Assembly: GCA_965153355.1 (NCBI GenBank)
Contig: OZ231126.1
Coordinates: 20,460,001 to 20,524,000 of the forward strand
Source: Flaccisagitta enflata
Taxonomy: Eukaryota > Chaetognatha > Sagittoidea > Aphragmophora
DNA: 64,000 nt
Direction of reading: 5' to 3'
Under the pieces are notes generated by a model. That model was not told the DNA's origin. It saw only the letters and a list, made by a program, of their open reading frames with translations, and did not search any database. Below are positions 47,034 through 57,187 of the stretch, piece after piece; the stretch's first letter is position 1; every line of letters begins with the position of its first letter. A program made the position numbers and the translations under genes.

Positions 47034-50000
47034 TTCCCGACTCTGTCAAGGGGCGCACAGAGATCGGAACTGCAAAACTCGCCCCCTCTCTCAACTCAGC
47101 AGATTTTCCAAAACCCCCTGATCCCCACTTGATACCGGATACCCCAGAATCCCACGCTTACCCCGAATCCCCAGATCCCCCTCCAGGTGACTACAGACCC
47201 CAATGGAAGGCCGAATTCACCATCTCCATAAAGACAGGGCTTGATGGCAAGTACCAGAAGGTCCTTGCCCTTGGCGACACGGGCTCAAGTCGCTGCACTA
47301 TCTCGGAAGATTTCTTCAGAGATAGCCCTGCCCTCAGAAAACGTCCCTACAGAAATCTGGCAACTCGCGGCACAGCAATCAATGGGTCAAAAGTCTTAAC
47401 CATCGGTATCGTCAATGTCCCATTCCGTATTAACAACAATTACATGGCAATCAATTGTCGTGTTGTCAGAGGACTCATCCAGCCCGTCATCCTTGGTTGG
47501 GACTTTTTCTCAAAATTCAAGGCCACTCTCAACACTGTTGAGGGTCTGTTGGAATTCAGAGACTGGGCTCCCACTCCCCTGGTCAAAGACAGTACAGTTC
47601 TCTCCGGCTGCTTCTACCGAATTCACGAAGACGTCACTATCCCAGCCAACAGCAAAATGCACAAGATGGTCGAACTCATGGCAGACAAAGACCACATCAA
47701 ATCAGCATCAACAATGGTGGCCACGGAGCCCTTTGTAGACCAAGGCGAACAAGCGGCCACATGCAGAGCGATTTCGGATGTCAGGGACTGCATGTTCCTC
47801 ACAGAACTCATGAACTGCACGGACTCCGATGTCAAACTGGAAGCCGGTCGCGTCTTGGGTTATGCAGAATTCTTTGACCCCTTTGAGCTGGAGAAATATT
47901 GCTACAAGACGGAGATGGTCAATGACTACATAAGCGATGATTCGGCTTACGAATCTGGCAACTCCTCTGAAGGCGATAGTGACGACGAAGAACTGGAGGA
48001 AATTGTCTGCGACAGGCCTCCAAATTCCCAAACGCTCGCAGCCCACCAAGTGGACACTCTCGACCCCCCACAGCCACAAGACACCCCTCCACCACGAAGT
48101 GGTTGGACCCCTCCTCCACGGGCAAGAAGAAAGAGAATACCGCCTGGAGCTAAACCCCTCAGCATCGATTACTCCACCATCTCGGAGGAAGCAAAACCTT
48201 ACAAAGACCAACTCAAAAACCTCTTGGAAGTGAAACACGAGGGTGCCTTCAGCCAGCACGACCGAGATTACGGGAAAACATCTGTGATCCAATACCGCGC
48301 ACACATGAAGAATCCACCTGGTCCTCCTATTTCGGTCTCCCCATACCGAACCACCCCAGAAGCTCGGGAAGCTATCGACAAGCAGGCGTTTGAGATGATG
48401 GCAGATGGACTAGTCCGTCCGTCCACAAGCCCCTACTCTGCGCCCATCCTCCTCGCCAAAAAGAAGTTTGGAGGCTTCCGTTTCCTAACAGACTTCCGCA
48501 AGGTGAACGAGAGATGCGATAAAGTTGTCTACCCACTTCCCCGAATCGAGGACAGCATCCAACGTCTCAAGGATCCCCGCATCTTCAGCTCTCTCGATCT
48601 GACCAAAGGCTTTTGGCAGATCCCGATTGCTCCCGAGGACTGCAAATATTTCGCGTTTTCAACGGAGACAATGCACTTGGAATATTTAGTGGCCCCTATG
48701 GGCGCTAAAAATTCTCCAAGCTACCTGACGGCGCTCATGCAACTCGTGCTGCGGGGACTCCCTTCTCAACATGTGATCTCCTACCTCGACGATATTTTGG
48801 TCGCCGACAGCAACATGGAAGATCATCTTCACCACTTGGACCTAGTCCTCACGGCGCTGGAAAAAGCCGGGTTGAAGCTCAACCCGTCCAAATGCCACAT
48901 CGCTCAAGACTCTGTTGTGTGCCTAGGACACAAACTTAGCAAGTACGGGATTGGTCCCGATCCTGCCAACATGGACAAGATCAAATCATGGAAGACGCCC
49001 GAAAACATCAAGAGGCTAAGGACTTTCCTTGGTCTAACCGGATACTATCGTCACTTCATCAAAGGCTATAGTGACATCGCCCAACCCCTCACAGAGCTCA
49101 CCAAGGAGGATGTGGAATGGAAGTGGACCAGCACTCACCAACACGCCTTCGAAACCCTGAGGGACTACCTGACTTCCAACAACGTTATGTGCTATCCAGA
49201 CTTCGCCAAGCCTTTCATCATCAAATCCGATGCATCCCTGACCGCCATCGGATATGTACTCACCCAAAAGGTAGACGGCAAAGAGAAAGTCATCTCATAC
49301 GGTTCTAAGAAGTTGAGCCGTCCTCAGCAAAATTGGTCAACTTACGACCGTGAGTACTTTGCTCTCCTTTGCGCAGTCCGTGCGAATGCTCATTACTTGC
49401 GCCACGCCCCATTCCTTGCCATAACCGACCATCGCCCCCTATTAGCGTGGAAGAAGATTGACTCAAGGAAGGACCCCACTGGAAGACGAACCCGGTGGAC
49501 AATCGAACTTAACTCCTACGACTTTGAGTTGATCTACAAGGAAGGCAAGTCTCACGCCGACGCAGACGCGATGAGTCGTCGTGGCGATGACGATGACGAA
49601 ATCGCCGAGGACAGCGACGAGTTTGCATTCCTTGCCATTACGTGCGAGGACCAATTCTCAGCAGTCCGCTTCAATGCGTTCAAGGAAGATGAAGATACGT
49701 TACGCAGAGCTCAGAACGACGATGCAACAATCTCTACCGTCAAAAGCTTCCTTAGAGCTCGCAAACGTATCCCAGACAACTTCCCAGATGGATGGTACTC
49801 CTCCAATCGAAGGTGGTTCATTCTCCAAAAAGGCATTCTTTACAAGAAGGCCTACAGCGAATGCAGTCATCTTGACATCCTCCAAGCCGTCATCCCCCCA
49901 TCTATGACAAAATCGGTCTTGGAAGATCTCCACGGCGAATACATGGCTGGACACCCATCCCATGACAAAATGCTCCTCATGGTGAACAGGTACGCTACGT

Positions 50001-52162
50001 GGCCATCCCTCAGCAAGGACATCAGGAGGTTCATCAAGAACTGCAAGGTTTGTGACCAAGAGCGCGAACCCATTCCTGCAAATCGTACGCCCCGTATCCC
50101 GGTTAAAGCCGAAAACGTCTGGGACCATGTGGTCTGCGATCTGATCTCCTTGCCTACGGCTTCCCTTGGATTCCACCATGTCTTGGTCTTCATTGACGTG
50201 TTCTCTGGATACGTGAAGCTCTTCAAACTGAAGGACAAACACACCAGAGGCGTATGCCGCGCTTTTGAGGACCTCACATGCATCATCGGGCCCCCTCGCC
50301 TACTCACGTCGGACAATGGAGGCGAATTTGACTCTGACCTGTTGAAGGATATGTGCAAGGTCAAGGGTGCACAAAAGCGCACCAGCATCCCGTATCGACC
50401 CCAGTCGCAAGGCCACGTCGAAAGGTTCAATCGAACCTTGATCAAAGACTTGAGAAAGCGGCTCATTCAATACGGACACTCCTGGGTCGAGCACCTCCCT
50501 TACGTCGAGTGGTCCTACAACAACACTCCACGATACAACAGTAAGATGACGCCTTATTTCCTCATGTACGGAAGGGATCCCCCGCTTCCTACCTTTGCGG
50601 TTCCCGCAGCGGCCTCCACGGTCAAGGTCCCGGACAACAAAGCCTACATCGAAAAGGTCCGAAGACGGACCGAGGAGATCCACGAAGAGGCTCGAAAGCG
50701 CATCGACACCCAACGGGACAAAGACGTGGAGGCGTACAACCGAAAGGTGAAACACACGCCGCTTGAGGAAGGCGACCGCGTCTACGAACGTGTGCCAGAA
50801 GGCACGCGTCACAAACTACAATCTAAATGGGCCGGCCCCCTCAAAGTCGAAAAACGTCGACGTGACCCCTCGGGCAACCCTGGCACAACCTACGTCTGCG
50901 AGAGAACAGATGGGAAACTGGTTAACCGAAACTATGAACAGCTCAAAAAGGTCCTGGCAGAAGATCAGGAAAAACCGATCGGCCTCCCAAGCGCCGACGA
51001 TCCTGAAGCGCCTCCAACCACCACCGGTAACCTCCCATTGGCCAACCAAAAGACTATTCTCAGGTCTACGAGAGGACGCACCCTGGCACTTATCCCGGCA
51101 ACGCTGCGAAGCCTCACTCCAGCCCCGGTATTGCCTGCGGCAATGCCAACGCCGCTCCTACCAGCGACACTGCCTCCAGCAGCGACGCCGCCTCCAGCAG
51201 TGACGCCGCCTCCAGCGGCGACGCAGCCTCTGTCAGCGATGCTTACCCCAACCACTGCCTCAGGCCACTCTATGCAACCCGCTGTTACAATGGGTAACTC
51301 CGCTCGACTCGCGCCGCCAGATGAGACGTCACCAGATTTGTCTCCTGACGAATCTACACCCGCTGCCCCACTCTACGCGGCACTCTCTCCTACAGCTGCT
51401 TCAATGGCATCGCCATCCGAGCTCTCAATTAAGGTAAGCCCTAAATCTGAGCCCATCGATCCAGCAGGTAGCAGCCCGACACTCTCTTCGCGTACGGATG
51501 CCGATCAAACCAGTGTCCCACCCTCAACAGCAGACTTGCCGACAACCACAACCCGCAACAGGAGGAAAAGAACGACGCCAGAATTGATCCCAATGGAGGA
51601 AGATGCAGCCCCACTCGAGATGCCGCAAGTCTCCACTGCTGGCGAGACGTCCCACCCACCTCCGAAAGCGGTCCGCCCAAAATCTGTAAGCCGACCCCCG
51701 CCAGCTCCTTCCATGAGAACACGTTTCCAACAGAACCGGGAAGAACAGCGAAAATCCGAAGCCAAAGATGCCGTCAAGAGAGTTGGACAAATCGCAAGAA
51801 CGCTTAGCCGTCGCACAACGTCGCAGGAGACCGAAAGCGACGAATCCCTCCCTGACGTTTTTGCTTCTTTCAGTTCAGCAGATCTCATTCGGGAACGAAT
51901 TGCAAGCATGGACGTGTTCGAGGAAGAAGAAGCGCCGTTCATCCCAAGCAGAGACGACATCCAAGACATCAGGGTCACTCAACAACCGTCCTCATCCGCA
52001 GTTAGCACCCCAGAAAGTACGCAAGGCGCGAATCAATCTTCACTGCTGCTACGCCCCTTCAGCTATTTCTGGCAAAGTGGAGACACTCAAGCTGCCGCTC
52101 CAAGCAGTTCAGCGACCGATACGGAACCGCAGCCTCAAACCGCAAGCACTCCAAAAGATTAA
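47000..52162 (+). CDS. pol: Pol polyprotein: protease, RT, RNase H, integrase
   Basis: Open frame -1 relative to Gag, with no ATG before the protease, so it is expected to be made as a Gag-Pol fusion by frameshifting in 47,000-47,033. Domains: aspartic protease LGDTGSS (47,275); reverse transcriptase with FRFLTDFRKVNE and YLDD (48,782); RNase H with SDAS, RE and TDH (49,200-49,560); integrase HHCC zinc finger ending CKVC (about 49,930-50,055) and catalytic D (50,138), D (50,312), E (50,420), i.e. D-x57-D-x35-E; then a GPLKVEKR segment like the GPY/F module. About 400 further residues are Pro/Ala/Ser-rich with no chromodomain. All visible catalytic residues are intact and there are no stops. 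The protease DTG is upstream of RT, as in gypsy. Confidence 0.96.
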   Translation, partial: TGPPRSESGKLVPDSVKGRTEIGTAKLAPSLNSADFPKPPDPHLIPDTPESHAYPESPDPPPGDYRPQWKAEFTISIKTGLDGKYQKVLALGDTGSSRCTISEDFFRDSPALRKRPYRNLATRGTAINGSKVLTIGIVNVPFRINNNYMAINCRVVRGLIQPVILGWDFFSKFKATLNTVEGLLEFRDWAPTPLVKDSTVLSGCFYRIHEDVTIPANSKMHKMVELMADKDHIKSASTMVATEPFVDQGEQAATCRAISDVRDCMFLTELMNCTDSDVKLEAGRVLGYAEFFDPFELEKYCYKTEMVNDYISDDSAYESGNSSEGDSDDEELEEIVCDRPPNSQTLAAHQVDTLDPPQPQDTPPPRSGWTPPPRARRKRIPPGAKPLSIDYSTISEEAKPYKDQLKNLLEVKHEGAFSQHDRDYGKTSVIQYRAHMKNPPGPPISVSPYRTTPEAREAIDKQAFEMMADGLVRPSTSPYSAPILLAKKKFGGFRFLTDFRKVNERCDKVVYPLPRIEDSIQRLKDPRIFSSLDLTKGFWQIPIAPEDCKYFAFSTETMHLEYLVAPMGAKNSPSYLTALMQLVLRGLPSQHVISYLDDILVADSNMEDHLHHLDLVLTALEKAGLKLNPSKCHIAQDSVVCLGHKLSKYGIGPDPANMDKIKSWKTPENIKRLRTFLGLTGYYRHFIKGYSDIAQPLTELTKEDVEWKWTSTHQHAFETLRDYLTSNNVMCYPDFAKPFIIKSDASLTAIGYVLTQKVDGKEKVISYGSKKLSRPQQNWSTYDREYFALLCAVRANAHYLRHAPFLAITDHRPLLAWKKIDSRKDPTGRRTRWTIELNSYDFELIYKEGKSHADADAMSRRGDDDDEIAEDSDEFAFLAITCEDQFSAVRFNAFKEDEDTLRRAQNDDATISTVKSFLRARKRIPDNFPDGWYSSNRRWFILQKGILYKKAYSECSHLDILQAVIPPSMTKSVLEDLHGEYMAGHPSHDKMLLMVNRYATWPSLSKDIRRFIKNCKVCDQEREPIPANRTPRIPVKAENVWDHVVCDLISLPTASLGFHHVLVFIDVFSGYVKLFKLKDKHTRGVCRAFEDLTCIIGPPRLLTSDNGGEFDSDLLKDMCKVKGAQKRTSIPYRPQSQGHVERFNRTLIKDLRKRLIQYGHSWVEHLPYVEWSYNNTPRYNSKMTPYFLMYGRDPPLPTFAVPAAASTVKVPDNKAYIEKVRRRTEEIHEEARKRIDTQRDKDVEAYNRKVKHTPLEEGDRVYERVPEGTRHKLQSKWAGPLKVEKRRRDPSGNPGTTYVCERTDGKLVNRNYEQLKKVLAEDQEKPIGLPSADDPEAPPTTTGNLPLANQKTILRSTRGRTLALIPATLRSLTPAPVLPAAMPTPLLPATLPPAATPPPAVTPPPAATQPLSAMLTPTTASGHSMQPAVTMGNSARLAPPDETSPDLSPDESTPAAPLYAALSPTAASMASPSELSIKVSPKSEPIDPAGSSPTLSSRTDADQTSVPPSTADLPTTTTRNRRKRTTPELIPMEEDAAPLEMPQVSTAGETSHPPPKAVRPKSVSRPPPAPSMRTRFQQNREEQRKSEAKDAVKRVGQIARTLSRRTTSQETESDESLPDVFASFSSADLIRERIASMDVFEEEEAPFIPSRDDIQDIRVTQQPSSSAVSTPESTQGANQSSLLLRPFSYFWQSGDTQAAAPSSSATDTEPQPQTASTPKD

Positions 52163-53488
52163 GTTGTTCTTCTGAACAGCTTTAGACTTTTTGTTTCGTT
52201 CTCTTACCAATTTTTTCGCTCGTTGGTTGTATTATTTGCATCTTGCATAGTACACCCCCCCCCTGTTCTCTTGGCTATTTTTACTCTGTAATCGTAAACG
52301 TTTCCCCCCCCCCTCTATTTTTTCGTGGCTTCTTTTGTTCAGTTATTGCATCCATGGCTTCTGTCTCGATGCCCAATATCCCCCCCCCTTCACTTCTTCG
52401 TTGTTCCTCGTCACTGCCATTTGGATTCGAATACGTGTAACCCCCCCCCTCGTTGATTGGGTCATGTGATTTTTCGTTACCCCCCCCCCCCATGATCGCT
52501 CCACATCAGCGTCTGAATGGCTGCTCATCAGTCGTTTACATTGCCCCCCCCTCTCCCCGGACATCAACCTGTATCATTGTTTCACATGGTACCTTGTATA
52601 TATGTTCATTGTCTGTTAATGTCATGTTTGGGCCTCCGGAATCCCCAAGCTATGGTGGGGTTCCTGTGCCCTTCCTATTCCTTTTCCTGGGCTAGTTAGC
52701 AACATTGCAATGGAATTCAAGTTTCGAGACACGAATTAAACTGGACACGTAAATCCCGCGGGTATTATCAACCTCCAACATCTTTACATTGGGAATGTAA
52801 TCCGCCATCTCTCAGGCTTAAATCCCTGGTAACTTACTAATCTTTAGTAGGTTTTTTTTTAGGTACTTTAACCTCTACCATTTACCCTAATGATAGGTAG
52901 TCGATTTTCCTTAATTTCTGCTTCCACTTAAGCGGAACAAGGACAAGAAGTTACGGCATGTGGATACAAGGTACAATCTGCTACATATCTCAACATGGAA
53001 ATATGGAAATTTGGATCTGGTATGTTAAGTAAATGTGACTCTGGGATGCGCAACGAATGAAGAGTGAATGAATGATTCATTTTATCATATTGAAGATGAT
53101 TTGATAGTTGCACTTGTCGAATCTTTTATCAAAACAATGTCACTCTAAACTTCTCGTCCTTTTTACAATAGGCTACCAACATTTGTGGAAGGTCGAAATC
53201 AATGGGTCAAGTTGCAGTTACCAAGAATCGTCTGTAAAAATTGTGCCTTACTTCCCTTACATCGTGTTGGACATTCAAATAATGAAGCATTTGAACATTG
53301 TGACGTTCGTTTTCAAATGTTATAAAGCTCTGTCTGACTTCAATGAAATCACTTGTACGTCCGATAATTCAATTTTCCCTGTTCCTATCTCAATTTCAAG
53401 TCAGGAGTTCAAAAGTTCAAATACCGGTGACTCTCGTGAATTAACCCCCCCCCCCCCCTAAAATTTGGATTCTATCCAAGTTTTTAAA
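52163..53488 (+). other. Pol-ORF3 spacer with poly-C tracts and splice acceptor
   Basis: Holds six C8-C14 runs at about 52,253, 52,303, 52,381, 52,441, 52,480 and 52,543, and a seventh (C14) at 53,445-53,458, just before ORF3. The first six are spaced about 40-80 bp and each is followed by pyrimidine-rich text. On the complementary strand these are G-runs. Near the end, a pyrimidine-rich stretch leads to AAG at 53,400 and CAG at 53,404, a good 3' splice site, with no ATG before ORF3. Confidence 0.75.
53398..53404 (+). promoter_or_regulatory. Candidate splice acceptor for ORF3 mRNA
   Basis: TTTTCCCTGTTCCTATCTC leads into AATTTCAAG|TCAG|G. It lies 85 nt before the ORF3 ATG with no intervening ATG. 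Paired with the leader donor at 43,603 it would give a spliced message for ORF3, as errantiviruses do for their third ORF. Confidence 0.45.
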
Positions 53489-56400
53489 ATGCCAAAAGGG
53501 ACTGAAAAGAAGAAGCGCGAAGATGAAGCCATGTTACTTCGTCACTTCTACCCCGACGGAACTGCGGCCAAATTACCTAGTCCAGTCCCAAATCCTTATG
53601 AGGAAAAATCGGCTCTCATCATTCCGATCGAGTCTCATCTTGAGGATAAGATTAATTACGTTATGAAGGATGTTCCTCCGTACCGCGGCCCAGCGAAACC
53701 CTCGCCGACAATCGATGAGGGTCAGTATTTCGAGTATGAATTTAAACGCCAGCTGCAGGCCCCCGGCGTTACCCTCGAGAAGCTACCCCCTAAGGAAGTG
53801 GATCACGTCCGCACGCACGAGGCTGCAACTCGTCATCTCGAAACTCTCCTCCTTATCGCCGACAGTTCCAGAAAACCAATCTTCGTTGGCCTAGATCAAG
53901 AAGATAAAGGTGCAACAATTCAACTCGCCTATAGATACAACAATAATAAGAAAATAGTTGTCATACAAATGAAAAGTGCCCAAAAACCGCGTCCGGGCGA
54001 GTCGGCAGTTTGTCTCAAAGATGACGGCAACTACGATGTCGTAATTCGCGTGATTACCCACAAGAACATTATTTTTTCTGGTAATGGCATCGCAGCGGAC
54101 TTTCCCGCCCTTCTTAAGTCCCTCGGACTTGAGGAGAAAGATCTGGAGAATTTCCGAATTATCGACACGGGCCTCCAGTACGCGTTTCTCTCAAATTTCA
54201 CCCGCGGCCCTGAGGCCCTCCGTGTTTTTATGGCAACTTGCCATGAAAAGAAAAACCGCGGAATTCTCGGCGTTACGTCACTCAAATATCAATACGAATT
54301 CGTCAAAGACAACGTCGTCGTCGATAAACGACCAAAGCTCCGCAACCATTTGGCTGACTTTGGTGAAGTCAAGGGTCGTCTCTCCGGTACGGCTGTGAGT
54401 TATTGCGGCCATGATGCACTTATGGGCCTTGACTGTTCTACCATTATGGCGGGAATGATGGGTGTATGTCCGTCCCTCTTCGCGATAACTTGCGACGAGG
54501 AATTTAACTTCGACAATGCATCCACCATCGATATGGTCAACGCCCTTTGCGACCTCATGGATATGAGAGCTGGAAATTCGCCAGTATGTGACCCGCCGGC
54601 TCAACTGACTGCGGAACAACAGGACGCCGTCAACGTTGCTTTTGCAAATTGGGATGATATCCGTGATCGAGTCGCCATCCGCGAAGAGAAAGAAATGATA
54701 AGAAGAAGGGAGAAACAAATAGTTTGCGGATGCCTTCAATCTCTTTGGAAACCGCGCTCCGTTATTACCGAGAGATACGCGGCGGCCCCCTCTCAATTTC
54801 TCTCCCTCCCCCCTTCCTCCGTTTCCGGCGCGTCTTCGTCGCCCCCAGAACCTGATGGGTTTGATCGTGCCATCATCGCGGTGCCCCCCGTCGATAAGGT
54901 AACGCCTGCGGCGTTGCCTTCAAAATCAGTGGCACCAAAAGGGAAACTGAGTGAAAAGAGCGACGACGAGGGTCGAAAGGTCACGTTTAAAGAGGTTCAA
55001 GAGCCTTCGGACTCAAAACCAACGGCCCGACGTTCATCATCATCCTCATCCTCCTCCGTCTCCTCTTCTTCTTCGGCGCCGTCTTACGCGATTGCGACTA
55101 CTAGTCCCGATCAGATACGCTCGGCGCTTCGCAAACCTTCTTATGAAGATGACGTCAGCAAGGGTGAGAGTGAACCTGAAAGTAAAATGAAGAAGAATGA
55201 TGAGTATGATGACATGGAAATCGTGAGAGAAATTGATGTTGCCCCTTTCTATTCTGAAAAATTGGATGGAAACAATAAATCGCTCTTATCCTCTAAAACT
55301 CCTATTTCCTATCCTATTTCTCACCTCACTGTTAATAAATCTAAGCTCAAATCTACTGATTCCCCACTTATATCTCTCTCGAAATCGCTTCTTGGTAATT
55401 CTGTCTCACAATTCTCTGTTTCTTCCAAAATTACAACCACTTACTCTGAATCCCCTTCTCGTTCACGTTCTGTCTTTCGTTCTAACCGCATCCCTACAGC
55501 CAGAGACGCGTATCCTCCTCCCCTGATGCCTCCTCCTCCTCCTCGGCCTGTTGGCTCTGCCTCGGGTCAGCACCGGGAAGTTACGGAGAGTTTAAGAAGT
55601 CGTTCAGTTTCCTCGCAACGTCGCAACAATAGCAATAATAACAACGACGAACAAAGAGAAGACGATGAAATCGAACGGGTAGTGAGTAAACTGACTCGCT
55701 GCCACCCCGACGATTTCAACGACGTCATTTCCCGCCTTGAATCGACGCGCCCAGCAAAAATGTCTCGTCGGTTCCTCGCTGCGTTGCGCCGTTTCCGCGA
55801 TACGGATGTAGGTGAAAAGAATAGACTTTACCGCCTCGCGCGTGAAGCATTGAGCTTCTTCACTGGCACCGCCACTCATGAGTTTGTTCTTGAAATGGTC
55901 CAACAACAAATTTTCGGAGTAAGTCGTCTCCATACCATCGTTAATTTGAACTATTTTGAAGTCGATCCTGTCATTTTACTTGACAACGTTTTGGGAGACG
56001 CTGCCGACGGCAATATGATTGATGTAACAGCGCGCAATTTCTCCTCTGGGGAAGTTGCAAACGTTATGCGCCTTGCTGCAACCCACTCAAAAGACAAACG
56101 CGCGATTCTTGCGGAAATGAGGAAAAGCGAATTGTTTGACAATTATGACGACTCCAAAGCGACCGAGCGATGGACCGAAAATCGAGTCTGGAAATTTATC
56201 CGTCTTTTGAGCTTCAAATCCAATGTCGCTGTCCCTCATGAAGCGTTCCCACTTCGCGCCCGTTTTGCTGTGAAAGAGGCTCTCAAACTGTATGATAAGG
56301 GAGAGATAGAAATACACGACTTCGCCATCATTATCACCGCCATTTGCGGTAACGACAACGCGCTGCTACAAGAAGTTGCGGAAATAGTGGCAGCACACTC

Positions 56401-57187
56401 CAAGCCTCTTACCGATTTTCTCGTGAGAAGACGCCACCTTAACCTTACTTGCGCGACTAACGCGAGTACCTTCGAGCCATCATGTATCAATAATCGTCGA
56501 CTCCACAATATGGCACTCGGCGAGAGCCGTATCATTGTTCTTCCTGCCGACGTTTCCGACTTCCGTCAAAGATTACGTGAATCTCGTTTTTTTGCCATCG
56601 CCTATCGGCTTAAGGATATGACGAGTGTCGACCAGTTGGACTTCCTCACAATTCGGACGAAAAGGAAGACCTTTCATGTCTCCAACTTCCTTTCCTACTC
56701 GGTCTGGCAAGATGTCTTCAATGTCCTCGCCACTGAGTCGGCCGACAAAACTTTATTCGTTTATCGTGGTGGCCCCCTCCAGGAATTCCTTGCTAACCAA
56801 TTCCAGTGGATTCCTGCTTCCGTCGTCGACGCGGCCGACCTCGCCGTCCGAAATGGTGTCCGCGACACCGTTTCCTCCATCTCCGAGGCTATGACGGGCG
56901 GTCCCTTTTGTTGGCGTTCATGCGTGTTCGGCGATACGTCCACTCCTTCCCAGCCTGCCCTCCGACATTGCAACGCGACTGTCTCCCTTATTTACGAGTT
57001 TTGTATCCAATACGGCGGGTATGGCGGCGAAGAGATGCGACATGCTGTTGCGTTTCACGATGCAAACCCATCACCCTCTCGACCTCGCTCCCGAAACCGC
57101 GATGACTCACGCAAGGGAAGAAGTAAGAGGAGGAAGAGGAGCTCTTCCCGCTCGCGAGTCCGCTCTCGCTCACGGTCCCGCAATTAG
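53489..57187 (+). CDS. ORF3: DEDDy exonuclease-like protein with RS tail, 1232 aa
   Basis: Intact frame; the first ATG is at 53,489 (the frame is open slightly further up). Residues about 120-325 look like an RNase D/WRN-type 3'-5' exonuclease: FVGLDQE (D136-x-E138), SGNGIAADF (N199, D204) followed by an LLKSLG helix, and YCGHDAL (Y305-x3-D309), the Y-x3-D of the DEDDy class. Residues about 440-720 are disordered, Ser/Pro-rich and include PPPPPP. About 735-1030 are helical. About 1032-1175 look like a second copy of the exonuclease fold with the acidic residues lost (AIAYRLKD, LFVYRGGPLQEFL, LRHCNATVSL). The last 40 residues are Arg/Ser repeats. Helical repeats plus a DEDDy domain recall animal MUT-7/EXD3, an RNA-silencing nuclease. 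Possible roles are RNA processing or countering silencing. The assignment rests on motifs read by eye. Confidence 0.6.
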   Translation: MPKGTEKKKREDEAMLLRHFYPDGTAAKLPSPVPNPYEEKSALIIPIESHLEDKINYVMKDVPPYRGPAKPSPTIDEGQYFEYEFKRQLQAPGVTLEKLPPKEVDHVRTHEAATRHLETLLLIADSSRKPIFVGLDQEDKGATIQLAYRYNNNKKIVVIQMKSAQKPRPGESAVCLKDDGNYDVVIRVITHKNIIFSGNGIAADFPALLKSLGLEEKDLENFRIIDTGLQYAFLSNFTRGPEALRVFMATCHEKKNRGILGVTSLKYQYEFVKDNVVVDKRPKLRNHLADFGEVKGRLSGTAVSYCGHDALMGLDCSTIMAGMMGVCPSLFAITCDEEFNFDNASTIDMVNALCDLMDMRAGNSPVCDPPAQLTAEQQDAVNVAFANWDDIRDRVAIREEKEMIRRREKQIVCGCLQSLWKPRSVITERYAAAPSQFLSLPPSSVSGASSSPPEPDGFDRAIIAVPPVDKVTPAALPSKSVAPKGKLSEKSDDEGRKVTFKEVQEPSDSKPTARRSSSSSSSSVSSSSSAPSYAIATTSPDQIRSALRKPSYEDDVSKGESEPESKMKKNDEYDDMEIVREIDVAPFYSEKLDGNNKSLLSSKTPISYPISHLTVNKSKLKSTDSPLISLSKSLLGNSVSQFSVSSKITTTYSESPSRSRSVFRSNRIPTARDAYPPPLMPPPPPRPVGSASGQHREVTESLRSRSVSSQRRNNSNNNNDEQREDDEIERVVSKLTRCHPDDFNDVISRLESTRPAKMSRRFLAALRRFRDTDVGEKNRLYRLAREALSFFTGTATHEFVLEMVQQQIFGVSRLHTIVNLNYFEVDPVILLDNVLGDAADGNMIDVTARNFSSGEVANVMRLAATHSKDKRAILAEMRKSELFDNYDDSKATERWTENRVWKFIRLLSFKSNVAVPHEAFPLRARFAVKEALKLYDKGEIEIHDFAIIITAICGNDNALLQEVAEIVAAHSKPLTDFLVRRRHLNLTCATNASTFEPSCINNRRLHNMALGESRIIVLPADVSDFRQRLRESRFFAIAYRLKDMTSVDQLDFLTIRTKRKTFHVSNFLSYSVWQDVFNVLATESADKTLFVYRGGPLQEFLANQFQWIPASVVDAADLAVRNGVRDTVSSISEAMTGGPFCWRSCVFGDTSTPSQPALRHCNATVSLIYEFCIQYGGYGGEEMRHAVAFHDANPSPSRPRSRNRDDSRKGRSKRRKRSSSRSRVRSRSRSRN

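Noticed and set aside
47129-47131. Pol start at 47,129
   Set aside because: This is a TTG codon with no reason to initiate. The Pol frame is open from 47,000 and overlaps Gag, indicating frameshifting.
53465-53488. Start of ORF3 at 53,465
   Set aside because: The codon there is TTG. The first in-frame ATG is 53,489, so the eight extra residues are unlikely to be translated.
53489-57187. Envelope protein as the third ORF
   Set aside because: No signal peptide, transmembrane anchor, furin site or cysteine pattern. The motifs point to a nuclease-like, non-membrane protein.
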